Positions 1 through 7,383 of a stretch of 64,000 bases of DNA are shown here, in pieces; position 1 is the stretch's first letter, and each line of letters begins with the position of its first letter. Source of the DNA: Paenibacillus sp. YN15 (GTDB taxonomy: Bacteria > Bacillota > Bacilli > Paenibacillales > NBRC-103111); contig NZ_QMFA01000001.1 in assembly GCF_003285005.1 (NCBI RefSeq), positions 1 to 64,000 of the forward strand. The letters are read 5' to 3'. A model generated the notes under the pieces. The model saw only the letters and a list, made by a program, of their open reading frames with translations. It was not told the DNA's origin and made no database searches. Position numbers and translations under genes: made by a program.

Positions 1-14
1 GTCTCCTGTCTCAT

Positions 15-61
15 GGTGACATTATCTCAGAACAGTTATAGGATGACATTATCACAGAACA
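15..61. repeat. Two 20-bp direct repeats at the window edge
   Basis: Two copies of a 20-bp word with core TGACATTATCNCAGAACA lie at 15-34 and 42-61, 27 bp apart, and differ at two positions. Spaced direct repeats of this kind can be transposase-binding sites at the end of an insertion sequence, IS21-like elements being one example, so an element may lie just left of the window. No transposase is visible, so the assignment is tentative. Confidence 0.4.
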
Positions 62-84
62 ACAACATAGAAGGGAACGCACTA

Positions 85-113
85 TTGCGCTTTACGCAGG
101 GGATTGATATAAT
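85..113 (+). promoter_or_regulatory. Sigma-A promoter for the adenine deaminase transcript
   Basis: TTGCGC at 85-90 and TATAAT at 108-113 are separated by 17 bp, and a TG (105-106) one base upstream of the -10 box makes it an extended -10. Transcription would start near 120, just before the purine aptamer. Confidence 0.65.
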
Positions 114-137
114 CCGGGATATAAAAAATCATACAAA

Positions 138-205
138 ACCGTATAACCTTATAAATATGGTATAAGGGTCTCTACCAGGAACCGTAAAATCCTGATTACA
201 GTAAA
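138..205 (+). promoter_or_regulatory. Purine riboswitch aptamer, adenine type
   Basis: The conserved purine-riboswitch blocks appear in order: TATAA (142-146), AATATGG in loop 2 (154-160), TCTCTACC (169-176) and CCGTAAAA (182-189). The residue equivalent to position 74, which reads the ligand by Watson-Crick pairing (U for adenine, C for guanine), is a T at 196 in the context GATTAC, so adenine is the predicted ligand. P1 is short and has a C-A mismatch. The next gene is adenine deaminase, which fits adenine sensing. Rfam family: Purine (RF00167). Confidence 0.92.
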
Positions 206-247
206 GTGTACGCGATACATTTTATTTGTGATCAGGATTTTTTTGTG
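188..247 (+). terminator. Riboswitch-controlled intrinsic terminator
   Basis: AATCCTGATTACA (188-200) pairs with TGTGATCAGGATT (227-239), 13 bp with one T-G wobble, followed by a run of T. The left arm overlaps the 3' strands of P3 and P1 of the aptamer, so aptamer folding and terminator folding are mutually exclusive. Adenine binding should stop termination, an ON switch like B. subtilis pbuE. Confidence 0.85.
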
Positions 248-285
248 TTTTTACATAATAACCCCCAAGTAAAGGAGCGGATTTC

Positions 286-2033
286 ATGTCAATAAACACC
301 TCAGCATTAACAAAGCGGATTAAGGCGGCGGGGAAACAAATCCCTGCAGATCTTGTGATTAAGCATGGCGCCATTGTGAATGTCTTTACGGGTGAGCTTA
401 TGGAAGGGGATATTGCCATTGTTGACGGGGTGATTGCGGGAATCGGTTCCTACGAGGGCCGCGAAGTCATTGACGCAAGGGGAAAGGTGATCGTTCCGGG
501 ATTTATTGATGGGCATGTTCATATCGAAAGCTCCATGCTCTTGCCCAGGGAATTTGCCAAGGTGGAGCTTCAACACGGCGTAACCACAGTCATCGCAGAT
601 CCCCATGAGATCGCCAATGTGGCAGGGGTGAACGGTATTCAATACATGCTGGATGATGCCAAGGAGGTGCCGTTGGACATTTTCGTCATGCTGCCCTCCT
701 GTGTGCCGGCCACATCAGTTGAGAGCAATGGCGCAACCCTGGAGGCTGAGCATCTTTCTCCCTTTATGGCGGACCCGCGGGTTCTGGGCCTGGCCGAAGT
801 GATGGATTTCCCGTCCGTAGCCAATGCGGATAAGGAAATGGTGGACAAATTGGTGATGACGCAATTGAAGGGCGGCCTCATCGACGGTCATGCAGCAGGC
901 ATCCGCCGCGAGGAATTAAACATCTACATGACGGCAGGCATCCGAACCGATCATGAGAGCATCAACAGCCAGGAAGCGAAGGACCGTCTGGAGCTTGGCA
1001 TGTATCTGATGATCAGGGAGGGCACAGTTGCCAAAGACTTAGAGGCTTTATTGCCTGTCGTCACCGCCCGGAATTCCCGGAGATGCCTTTTTGTCACCGA
1101 TGATAAGCATCTGGACGATTTGTTGGAGGAAGGAAGCGTAGACCACATTGTCAGACTGGCTATCAGGAAAGGGTTAGACCCCATTATGGCGATTCAAATG
1201 GCCACCTTGAATGCAGCCGAATGCTTCGGACTGCGCCATTTAGGGGCAGTTGCGCCTGGATACCAGGCGGATCTGCTTCTGCTGGATAACCTTAACGACA
1301 TTTCCATTCATCAGGTTTATAAAAAAGGAAGGTGTGTCGTGGGTAAGGCACAGCTCCAGCAAAAGGAATTTCCCTCGTCATTGCCGGCTCAAGCCGAGCG
1401 GCCTCTGCTTCCGCTATCAATGCCAAGGAAGTGGCATTAACCGATATCCAAATCCCGCTGGCCTCCGCGTTATGCAACGTGATTGAGCTTATCCCGAACA
1501 GCCTGGTTACTTTGCACCGGGAAGAGCAGGTTGAAGTCCAAAATGGCGCTTTTCAGCCTTCCGTGGAACGTGATCTGTTGAAATTGGTCGTTGTGGAAAG
1601 GCATCATGCCACCGGCAATGTGGCCGCGGCGATTGTCAAGGGATTCCAGCTTAAGCGGGGGGCGATTGCCAGCACGGTGGCGCATGATTCCCATAATATC
1701 GTAGCGGTTGGCACATCGGATCAGGAGATACTCGCGGCTATCGGGCATGTAAAGGGGATAAATGGAGGATTAGTAGTCGTTGATGAAGGCAAGGCTGTGG
1801 CCTCGCTGGCTCTTCCTGTTGCGGGATTAATGTCGAACCGGGACTACATGACAGTTTATAAATCGTTAAAAATTTTAAATGAAGGACTTAAACGTATCGG
1901 CTCCCCCCAAGCCTTCAATCCTTTCTTGGCGCTGGCCTTTCTTACCCTTCCCGTTATTCCGGAGCTGAAATTAACGGATAAAGGCTTATTCGAATTTGCT
2001 TCTTTTTCACATATTGATGTCTCTATCAAGTAA
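286..2033 (+). pseudogene. ade: Adenine deaminase, interrupted by a frameshift
   Basis: Adenine deaminase converts adenine to hypoxanthine in purine salvage; it is a metal-dependent amidohydrolase. The first reading frame (286-1440, 384 codons) has the metal-site motif [10 protein letters not shown], then DGHAAG, TDHES and a VTDDKH stretch typical of the family. The C-terminal domain continues in another frame from about 1347 to 2033, with NVIELIPNSLVT, AHDSHNIVAVG and GGLVVVDEGK. Joined, the product would have about 580 residues, the usual size. The shift falls between 1347 and 1430; a single missing base would explain it. The first frame runs about 30 codons of unrelated sequence before stopping. 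I see no slippery heptamer in the junction, so a mutation or a sequencing error is likelier than programmed frameshifting. The riboswitch and promoter upstream are intact. Confidence 0.9.
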
Positions 2034-2070
2034 AGTATCTTTTAAGTAAAGCATCCTTCTGCTATTAAAG

Positions 2071-2126
2071 TTGCCCCAATACGAACATTATGATATTATA
2101 CCAATAAACCAAACATCCTATGTTTG
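2071..2126 (+). promoter_or_regulatory. Promoter and GntR-type operator
   Basis: TTGCCC (2071-2076), a 17-bp spacer and TATTAT (2094-2099) with an upstream TG form an extended -10 promoter. Immediately downstream, CAAACAT (2110-2116) and ATGTTTG (2120-2126) form a perfect 7-bp inverted repeat with a 3-bp spacer. It overlaps the expected start site of the GntR gene, so autorepression is inferred. Confidence 0.55.
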
Positions 2127-2152
2127 ATAAGATATAGAGTGGAGGAGTGCCT

Positions 2153-2845
2153 ATGCTTCAAAAAACAAACCGGCTGACCCTGGTTGAACAAGTCGCCTTG
2201 CAAATAGAAAGCATGATCGAATCGGGCAAATGGGCGGTAGGGATGCGTATCCCGGCGGAGCCGGAATTGATGGTTGAATTGAATGTCAGCCGCAATACTC
2301 TGCGGGAAGCCATTCGGGCCTTAATCCATGCGGGATTATTGAAGACAAAACAAGGGGACGGAACCTATGTTTGTTCTTCAAGCGCGTTAGGGGCTGTGCT
2401 GCAGAAGCGCATTGTCCGCACGGATACGATGGATACCTTGGAGGTTCGCCATGCGCTGGAGCGGGAGGGAGCTTATTTGGCTGCCCAACGCAGAACTGAG
2501 GATGAGGCCCAGGAATTGCTTCTTCAGCTTGGCCGCTGGGAAGCTGCCGCAAAGCTCGGTGATCTGGATGCTTTTGTTCCGGAAGATATCCGTCTCCATC
2601 AGATCATCCTCCGGGCATCCCGCAATAATATATTGATTGAATTGTACGACCATATTGTAGAAGCGCTGCATGATTCCATTGCAAGCCTGACCCGCAATGA
2701 AGTGAAAACCGGGTTCATTGAGATCCACCGGCAGCTGGTGGAAGGGATTGTCGCTCAGGACAGCAACCAGGCTGTTGCGGCGGTTCAACGCTATATTTTG
2801 GAATCCAAACATCTTATTTCAACTGCAGAAGGAGACCGTTCATGA
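2153..2845 (+). CDS. FadR-subfamily GntR transcriptional regulator
   Basis: A 230-residue DNA-binding regulator. The N-terminal winged helix (about residues 7-75) has the GntR signature: IPAEPELMVELNVSRNTLRE followed by LLKTKQGDGTYV. The C-terminal part (about 95-215) is an all-helical FCD ligand-binding domain with HQIILRASRN and EIHRQLVEGI. I chose ATG 2153 because GGAGGA (2141-2146) is well spaced from it and abuts an in-frame GTG at 2147. The gene overlaps the transporter downstream by 4 bp (ATGA), so the two are co-translated and the regulator probably senses that transporter's substrate. The ligand is unknown. Confidence 0.9.
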   Translation: MLQKTNRLTLVEQVALQIESMIESGKWAVGMRIPAEPELMVELNVSRNTLREAIRALIHAGLLKTKQGDGTYVCSSSALGAVLQKRIVRTDTMDTLEVRHALEREGAYLAAQRRTEDEAQELLLQLGRWEAAAKLGDLDAFVPEDIRLHQIILRASRNNILIELYDHIVEALHDSIASLTRNEVKTGFIEIHRQLVEGIVAQDSNQAVAAVQRYILESKHLISTAEGDRS

Positions 2846-4077
2846 GCATGCAAGGCAACATCGAGACAATGACTACGGGCGGTTCCTTGCCAAAAGAATC
2901 GAAGCTGTCCCTAACTTCGGGATGGACAATCGTTATAGGCATTATTCTTATTTCCCTGACTATGCGGTCACCGATCACCTCGGTAGGTCCGCTGCTGTCC
3001 TCCATCCGCGAAGCCCTTGTGTTATCCAATACTGTAGCAGGCTTAATTACAGCGCTGCCTTTGCTGGCTTTTTGCGCTCTTTCACCGTTCGCTCCCGGCC
3101 TGGCGCGGCGCTTCGGACTGGAGAGGGTTCTGCTTTATTCCTTGATCTTATTGATGATCGGATTTGCTGTCCGCCTGATACCCGCAACCGTTCCCTTGAT
3201 TGGGGGGACAGTTTTGATCGGATTGGCGATTGCGGTATTTAATGTACTGCTTCCCAGCCTGGTGAAACGGGATTTCCCTCTTCAGGTGGGAATTATGACG
3301 GGTGTGTATACCGTAAGCATGAATTTATGCGGGGCATTGGCATCTGGGACCAGTGTTCCGTTGGCCCGTGATGTAGGCTTAGGCTGGAATGGCGCGCTGG
3401 GGATATGGGGAGTTCTTGTTCCCATAACGGCGTTATTCTGGTTTTTTCAAGCCCGGTCCGGCCGCGCGGCAGCCGGTATGAAGGCGGGGGTGCTGAAGCG
3501 GAGAAGTCTGTGGCGTTCACCGTTGGCATGGACGGTAGCTCTTTTTATGGGCATGCAGTCCCTTATTTTCTATGTTTCCATTGCCTGGTTCCCTGACATG
3601 CTGACGGGGCGGGGCTTAAGCGACAGCAGTGCGGGCTGGATGATATCCCTTTTGCAGCTTTCGCAATTGCCTGTGACGTTTATCGTGCCGATCATAGCAG
3701 GCCGGATGAAAAATCAACGCCTCTTGGTCATTATCATGGCTGTTTTACTATTCGCTTCATTAGGCGGGCTATATTTCGGCTTGGGCGGAAATAACCTTAT
3801 TCCGTTATGGATCATCTTCCTCGGAATTGGCGGCGGAAGCTCGTTCAGCTTGGCGATGATTTTTCTTACTCTGCGGACGAAGGATGCCCAGGATGCGGCT
3901 TCCTTGTCAGGCATGTCGCAATCCGTGGGGTACTTGTTAGCCGCAAGCGGACCAACCTTGTTTGGTTTGCTTCACGATGTTACAGGTGGCTGGAACATTC
4001 CGCTATTGTTGCTGCTGGGTGTTAGCGGTCTGTTGTTTATATGCGGTTGGGGGGCTTCCCAAAATCGTACTGTTTAA
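2842..4077 (+). CDS. MFS transporter, CynX/NimT (cyanate permease-like) family
   Basis: A 411-residue integral membrane protein with about 12 hydrophobic segments. Family features are TMRSPITSVGPLL after the first helix, a loop of FAPGLARRFG type between helices 2 and 3, and NVLLPSLVKRDFP after helix 4. CynX/NimT relatives move small anions or nitroimidazoles, and the true substrate cannot be read from sequence. The start overlaps the GntR stop by 4 bp, forming a regulator-transporter pair. A terminator follows at 4093. Confidence 0.88.
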   Translation: MSMQGNIETMTTGGSLPKESKLSLTSGWTIVIGIILISLTMRSPITSVGPLLSSIREALVLSNTVAGLITALPLLAFCALSPFAPGLARRFGLERVLLYSLILLMIGFAVRLIPATVPLIGGTVLIGLAIAVFNVLLPSLVKRDFPLQVGIMTGVYTVSMNLCGALASGTSVPLARDVGLGWNGALGIWGVLVPITALFWFFQARSGRAAAGMKAGVLKRRSLWRSPLAWTVALFMGMQSLIFYVSIAWFPDMLTGRGLSDSSAGWMISLLQLSQLPVTFIVPIIAGRMKNQRLLVIIMAVLLFASLGGLYFGLGGNNLIPLWIIFLGIGGGSSFSLAMIFLTLRTKDAQDAASLSGMSQSVGYLLAASGPTLFGLLHDVTGGWNIPLLLLLGVSGLLFICGWGASQNRTV

Positions 4078-4092
4078 GAAGAGAGTGTTTCG

Positions 4093-4126
4093 GAACCGGC
4101 ACGTGATGTGTGCGGTTCTTTTTTTT
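4093..4126 (+). terminator. Intrinsic terminator after the MFS gene
   Basis: GAACCG (4093-4098) pairs with CGGTTC (4113-4118), extended inside by CAC/GTG, and is followed by eight T. Confidence 0.8.
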
Positions 4127-4277
4127 GCCAGCTTGGAGGAAGGAGGGCTCTTTCTCATCTTGTTGCGTCGTGCTGTGCGAATCATCATCTGACCTGGTTT
4201 GCAAGCACGCAAGCCTGAGCCACTGTTAAACGGGGATTTGTCCTCTTTTTTCGCATCGGCCAGCAGGTATTCTTCTG

Positions 4278-4470
4278 TTGCGGAACTCAGCGACTCTTAT
4301 GGCGGTGAAAACGGGAGTTTGGATGATTAGCGGAACTGAGAAACCGTTACATCCCTGATGCGGCGAAAATAGAGAGAAAATAAGGCTGCGGCGGGGAATA
4401 AGGGCTTCTTAGTTCCGTTCAGAAGGGAATAAGCGGAAAAAGCCGCGATAAGAGTCGCTCAGTTCCGCTA
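4278..4470. repeat. Inverted repeat with GCGGAACT-type words
   Basis: The 23-bp arm at 4278-4300 matches the reverse complement of 4448-4470 at 21 of 23 positions; the core is GCGGAACTSAGCGACTCTTAT. Between the arms lie related shorter words such as TTAGCGGAACTGAG (4327-4340) and TTAGTTCCG (4409-4417). No gene is visible from 4128 to 4600. The elements share the TAGCGGAA core with the arrays at 10753 and 13792. Confidence 0.7.
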
Positions 4471-4598
4471 CGCTCTTCCGGGTGCAGAGAGCAGGTGGGA
4501 GCCAGGCCATTTTCCGGTGAACCATCGGCATATGAGGTTTACGATAGAGGAAGGGCTCTTTTGGAAGCGCCTCCGGTAACCCCACAACGTAAAAGAAC

Positions 4599-4627
4599 CT
4601 GACGGTGATCTTCCGTCAGATTTTCTT
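4599..4627 (-). terminator. Hairpin terminator, both directions possible
   Basis: CTGACGG (4599-4605) pairs with CCGTCAG (4613-4619). The minus-strand RNA leaves the stem as GUUCUUUU, suiting the phosphotransferase transcript; the plus strand reads AUUUUCUU. The 129-bp repeat abuts it. Confidence 0.6.
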
Positions 4628-4754
4628 ACCACATCAGAATGTTTAAGTTCTTTACAGCGCTAAAGCGCGTAAGGTAAACATTCTGATTGGCGATAAAAAC
4701 TTCCGCTAAACGCGGTCGCTCATCCTCGAAATACTCCGATAGGAGTTTTTCTCA
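4626..4754. repeat. 129-bp dispersed structured element, copy 1
   Basis: This segment matches 16001-16129 without gaps, with seven differences in 129 bp (about 95 percent). It has a perfect 13-bp inverted repeat, ATCAGAATGTTTA (4632-4644) with TAAACATTCTGAT, enclosing a smaller TTAC...GTAA hairpin. A CCGC-TAAA-CGCGG hairpin and ACTCC-GATA-GGAGT followed by T5 come after it. On the minus strand it lies in the 3' untranslated region of the phosphotransferase gene and holds an open frame of about 41 codons without an obvious start codon. Function unknown. Confidence 0.85.
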
Positions 4755-4795
4755 CCGGTCACAGCTGCAGTCCGTATTTCTGCCCCTGAACTTGC

Positions 4796-5704
4796 TTACC
4801 CTTTCCTTGCGCAAAGTTCTCTCCATTCCATCAACCAGCGGTGCTGCTCCTCAAAAAAACGTTTGGACACACTCCCCAATCCCTGGCAGCCCACGATTCT
4901 GGCCGTAATCTGATAATGCCGCACGGCAATCCAATCCGGCACAGCCCCGCACTCCTCATCGCTTAAGGTGCACACCCGGCTGTATCCTCGATAAAAGCGC
5001 TCAAACTGTTTCATAGTTGCATCATACATGGAAGTATGGAAATGATTGAAATGGGTGGCATCTGAGAGATAAGCCGCATCCATGCTTGGATAATCTCCGG
5101 AAGCATCGTCAAAATCCAGGAGAACGTATTTCCCATCCCGTTGGATCATATTGCCTGTGTGCAGGTCGCCGTGGCAGAAGCTTCTGGGCAGCAGAGTGAT
5201 GCGGCTCCACAGCTCATTGCCGTATTGCTCCAGGTCGAGGATGGCTCCGGCTTCACAGTCCTTCTGCCTCATGATCGAGATGAAGTCACCGATATATTCC
5301 GCTTTGGTTCTGTTCAAAAGGGCGCCGGTGTACCTTCGCATCAATTTGTGGAGCTGTCCGCTTTGCTCGCCAATGGGTTCCGCCTCCAGACTTCCATCGG
5401 GGTCGGTTCCGTCTAAATACCCGAACATAACGGCCAAACGGCCATCACCGGGAAGAATAGTGTGGCTGGTTTGCTCTCGGGTGCGCATTACGGAAACCAC
5501 CGGATATTCCTGCTCTGCCAGAAATTCAAGAATGCCCAGAGCATGTAAGGCGTCCGCTGTTTTGTGGCGGGGGAACAGCTTGAGGGCATACCGTTGCTGC
5601 CCGGACTCCAATATGTACACCTGGCCGATGAATTCGCGGTGCATTTCAATTTGCCGGATATGAATGGCATAAGCTTCATTTATGTGCCGGACAAGACTCT
5701 CCAC
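4796..5704 (-). CDS. APH/choline-kinase-like phosphotransferase
   Basis: A protein-kinase-fold small-molecule phosphotransferase of about 302 residues. The Brenner-type catalytic motif CHGDLHTGNM and the metal-binding LLDFDDA are both present, so it should be active. The N-terminal lobe has YALKLFPRHK, where the Lys would contact ATP. Aminoglycoside, homoserine or spore-associated CotS-like substrates are all possible. GTG 5704 is preferred because AAGAAGGTG lies 7 bp upstream; ATG 5743 extends the frame by 13 codons but lacks a ribosome binding site. Confidence 0.85.
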   Translation of the reverse strand: MESLVRHINEAYAIHIRQIEMHREFIGQVYILESGQQRYALKLFPRHKTADALHALGILEFLAEQEYPVVSVMRTREQTSHTILPGDGRLAVMFGYLDGTDPDGSLEAEPIGEQSGQLHKLMRRYTGALLNRTKAEYIGDFISIMRQKDCEAGAILDLEQYGNELWSRITLLPRSFCHGDLHTGNMIQRDGKYVLLDFDDASGDYPSMDAAYLSDATHFNHFHTSMYDATMKQFERFYRGYSRVCTLSDEECGAVPDWIAVRHYQITARIVGCQGLGSVSKRFFEEQHRWLMEWRELCARKG

Positions 5705-5866
5705 AGTAGAACACCTTCTTAAATAGTGGTTGTTTATCCACATTGTAGCAGCAGAGGCGGCAGGCCTCCATATACAGTTTGAGTAAAATCAACTGACCTT
5801 TTGTTGAAAATCGTGGTATTCTTTTTTACAAGACCAAACAATAGATCGGGAGAGGCGGGCAAAATA

Positions 5867-6373
5867 ATGAATCTGATCTTTTCAAAAGTGGACACTGTTG
5901 AGGAAATGGCGGAGCTTGCCCAAATAGCGGCGGAAATCTGGCGGGAGCATTATATATCCATGATTACTATGGAGCAGATTGATTACATGATTGAGAAGTT
6001 CCAATCCGTTCCGGCCATCCGGGAGCAGATTCAGCGGCAGGGTTATGAATATTATGCCATGCGCCGGGAGGGGGCCACTGTCGGGTATATGTCGGTAAGG
6101 CAGGATGAGGGGAAGCTGTTTTTGAGCAAGTTTTATGTGGGCAAGGAGCACCGGGGACACGGCTATGCCAGCCAGGCGATTGCCTTCCTGGAGCAGCTGT
6201 GCAAGGAGCGGGGCTTGAGCCATATTTGGCTTACGGTCAACCGTCATAATGAATCCAGCATTGAGGTTTATCGGAAAAAAGGCTTTCAGGCCGTACGCGA
6301 GCAAGTTGCGGATATTGGGAATGGCTTTGTGATGGACGATTATGTGATGGAGAAAGAAATTTTGGTTTCGTAA
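5867..6373 (+). CDS. GNAT-family N-acetyltransferase
   Basis: A 168-residue acetyl-CoA-dependent acetyltransferase. Motif A is seen as LSKFYVGKEHRGHGYASQAI, where R/G-x-G-x-A binds the CoA pyrophosphate, followed by a C-terminal LTVNRHNESSIEVYRKKGF that is characteristic of GNATs. ATG 5867 is chosen because GGGAGAGGCGGG lies just upstream. It is 15 bp ahead of the ornithine cyclodeaminase-like gene and is probably co-transcribed with it. Its acceptor substrate is unknown. Confidence 0.88.
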   Translation: MNLIFSKVDTVEEMAELAQIAAEIWREHYISMITMEQIDYMIEKFQSVPAIREQIQRQGYEYYAMRREGATVGYMSVRQDEGKLFLSKFYVGKEHRGHGYASQAIAFLEQLCKERGLSHIWLTVNRHNESSIEVYRKKGFQAVREQVADIGNGFVMDDYVMEKEILVS

Positions 6374-6388
6374 GAAGGGCGTGGGCAT

Positions 6389-7366
6389 ATGCGGGTGATT
6401 GATTACCGGACGGCGGCAGAGCTGTTGACCATGGAAGCGTGCATTCCGGTTATGGAGGAGGCTCTGGCCGATTTGTCGGCTGGCCGGGCGGAGATGAGTC
6501 TGCGGCAGGTGGTGCCTCTGGAGAAGCCCAATCTGTTGGGGCTGATGCCGGGGTATCTGCGGAAGAACGGGGTAGCGGGGGCCAAGCTGATCAGCGTGTT
6601 TCCCCATAGCCATACGTCAGACCGTCCGTCCCATCAGGGGGCGGTGGCGTTGTTCGATGCCGGGGCGGGGACGCTGCTGGCGGTGGTGGACGGCCGGGCC
6701 ATTACGGCAATTCGGACAGCGGCGGTGAGCGCAGTGGCTACCCGGGCGTTGGCCAGGGAGGACAGCGCCGTTCTGGCAATTCTCGGAACGGGGGAGCAGG
6801 CGGCCAGCCATCTGGAGGCCATGCTTCAGGTGAGACCCATCCGGCAGGTCCGGGTATGGAGCCGCACGCCCGGCAAAGCCCGGTGTTTTGTGGAGGAGCA
6901 GGCGGATACTCTGCAAGGGGTGGAGGCGGTTGCTTCCAACTCCGTCCGGGAAGCGGTGGAGGCTGCGGATGTGATCTGTACCGTTACGGCCAGCACGGAG
7001 CCGATCCTGCGTGAGGAATGGGTGCGGGCCGGGACGCACATTAACGCGGTTGGCGCGTGCCGGGCGCCTGACCGGGAGCTGGATTCGGCGCTGGTTGCCG
7101 CAGCCAGGCTTTATGTGGACCGGAGGGAATCCGCCCTGAGCGAAGCGGGGGATTATCTGATCCCGCTCCAGGAAGGGGTCATTCCGGATACGCATATTGT
7201 CGGCGAATTGGGGGAGCTGCTGGAGGGCAGAATTGCCGGGCGGACAGGCAGCGGGGAGATTACCCTTTTCAAAAGCCTGGGGCTGGCTATTCAGGATTTG
7301 GCAGCGGCGCATTACATATATAATCAGGCGGTTCTGCGGCAAAAAGGCATAGACATCCCATGGTAA
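6389..7366 (+). CDS. Ornithine cyclodeaminase / mu-crystallin family protein
   Basis: A 325-residue NAD(P)-binding enzyme. Family marks are GAKLISVFP (substrate-binding Lys), VVDGRAITAIRTAAVSA, the Rossmann loop LAILGTGEQAASH and ICTVTASTEPILREEW. Members deaminate ornithine to proline or reduce imines such as pyrroline-2-carboxylate and dehydro-amino acids, and the sequence alone does not decide which. It is followed by a dipeptidase and a CocE-type hydrolase, suggesting use of an acylated or peptide-like amino-acid compound. Confidence 0.9.
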   Translation: MRVIDYRTAAELLTMEACIPVMEEALADLSAGRAEMSLRQVVPLEKPNLLGLMPGYLRKNGVAGAKLISVFPHSHTSDRPSHQGAVALFDAGAGTLLAVVDGRAITAIRTAAVSAVATRALAREDSAVLAILGTGEQAASHLEAMLQVRPIRQVRVWSRTPGKARCFVEEQADTLQGVEAVASNSVREAVEAADVICTVTASTEPILREEWVRAGTHINAVGACRAPDRELDSALVAAARLYVDRRESALSEAGDYLIPLQEGVIPDTHIVGELGELLEGRIAGRTGSGEITLFKSLGLAIQDLAAAHYIYNQAVLRQKGIDIPW

Positions 7367-7383
7367 CGGAAGGGAATGACGGT

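Noticed and set aside
1321-1346. Programmed -1 frameshift at the A6 run in adenine deaminase
   Set aside because: A -1 shift there meets a TAA at 1344-1346, so it cannot give the C-terminal half.
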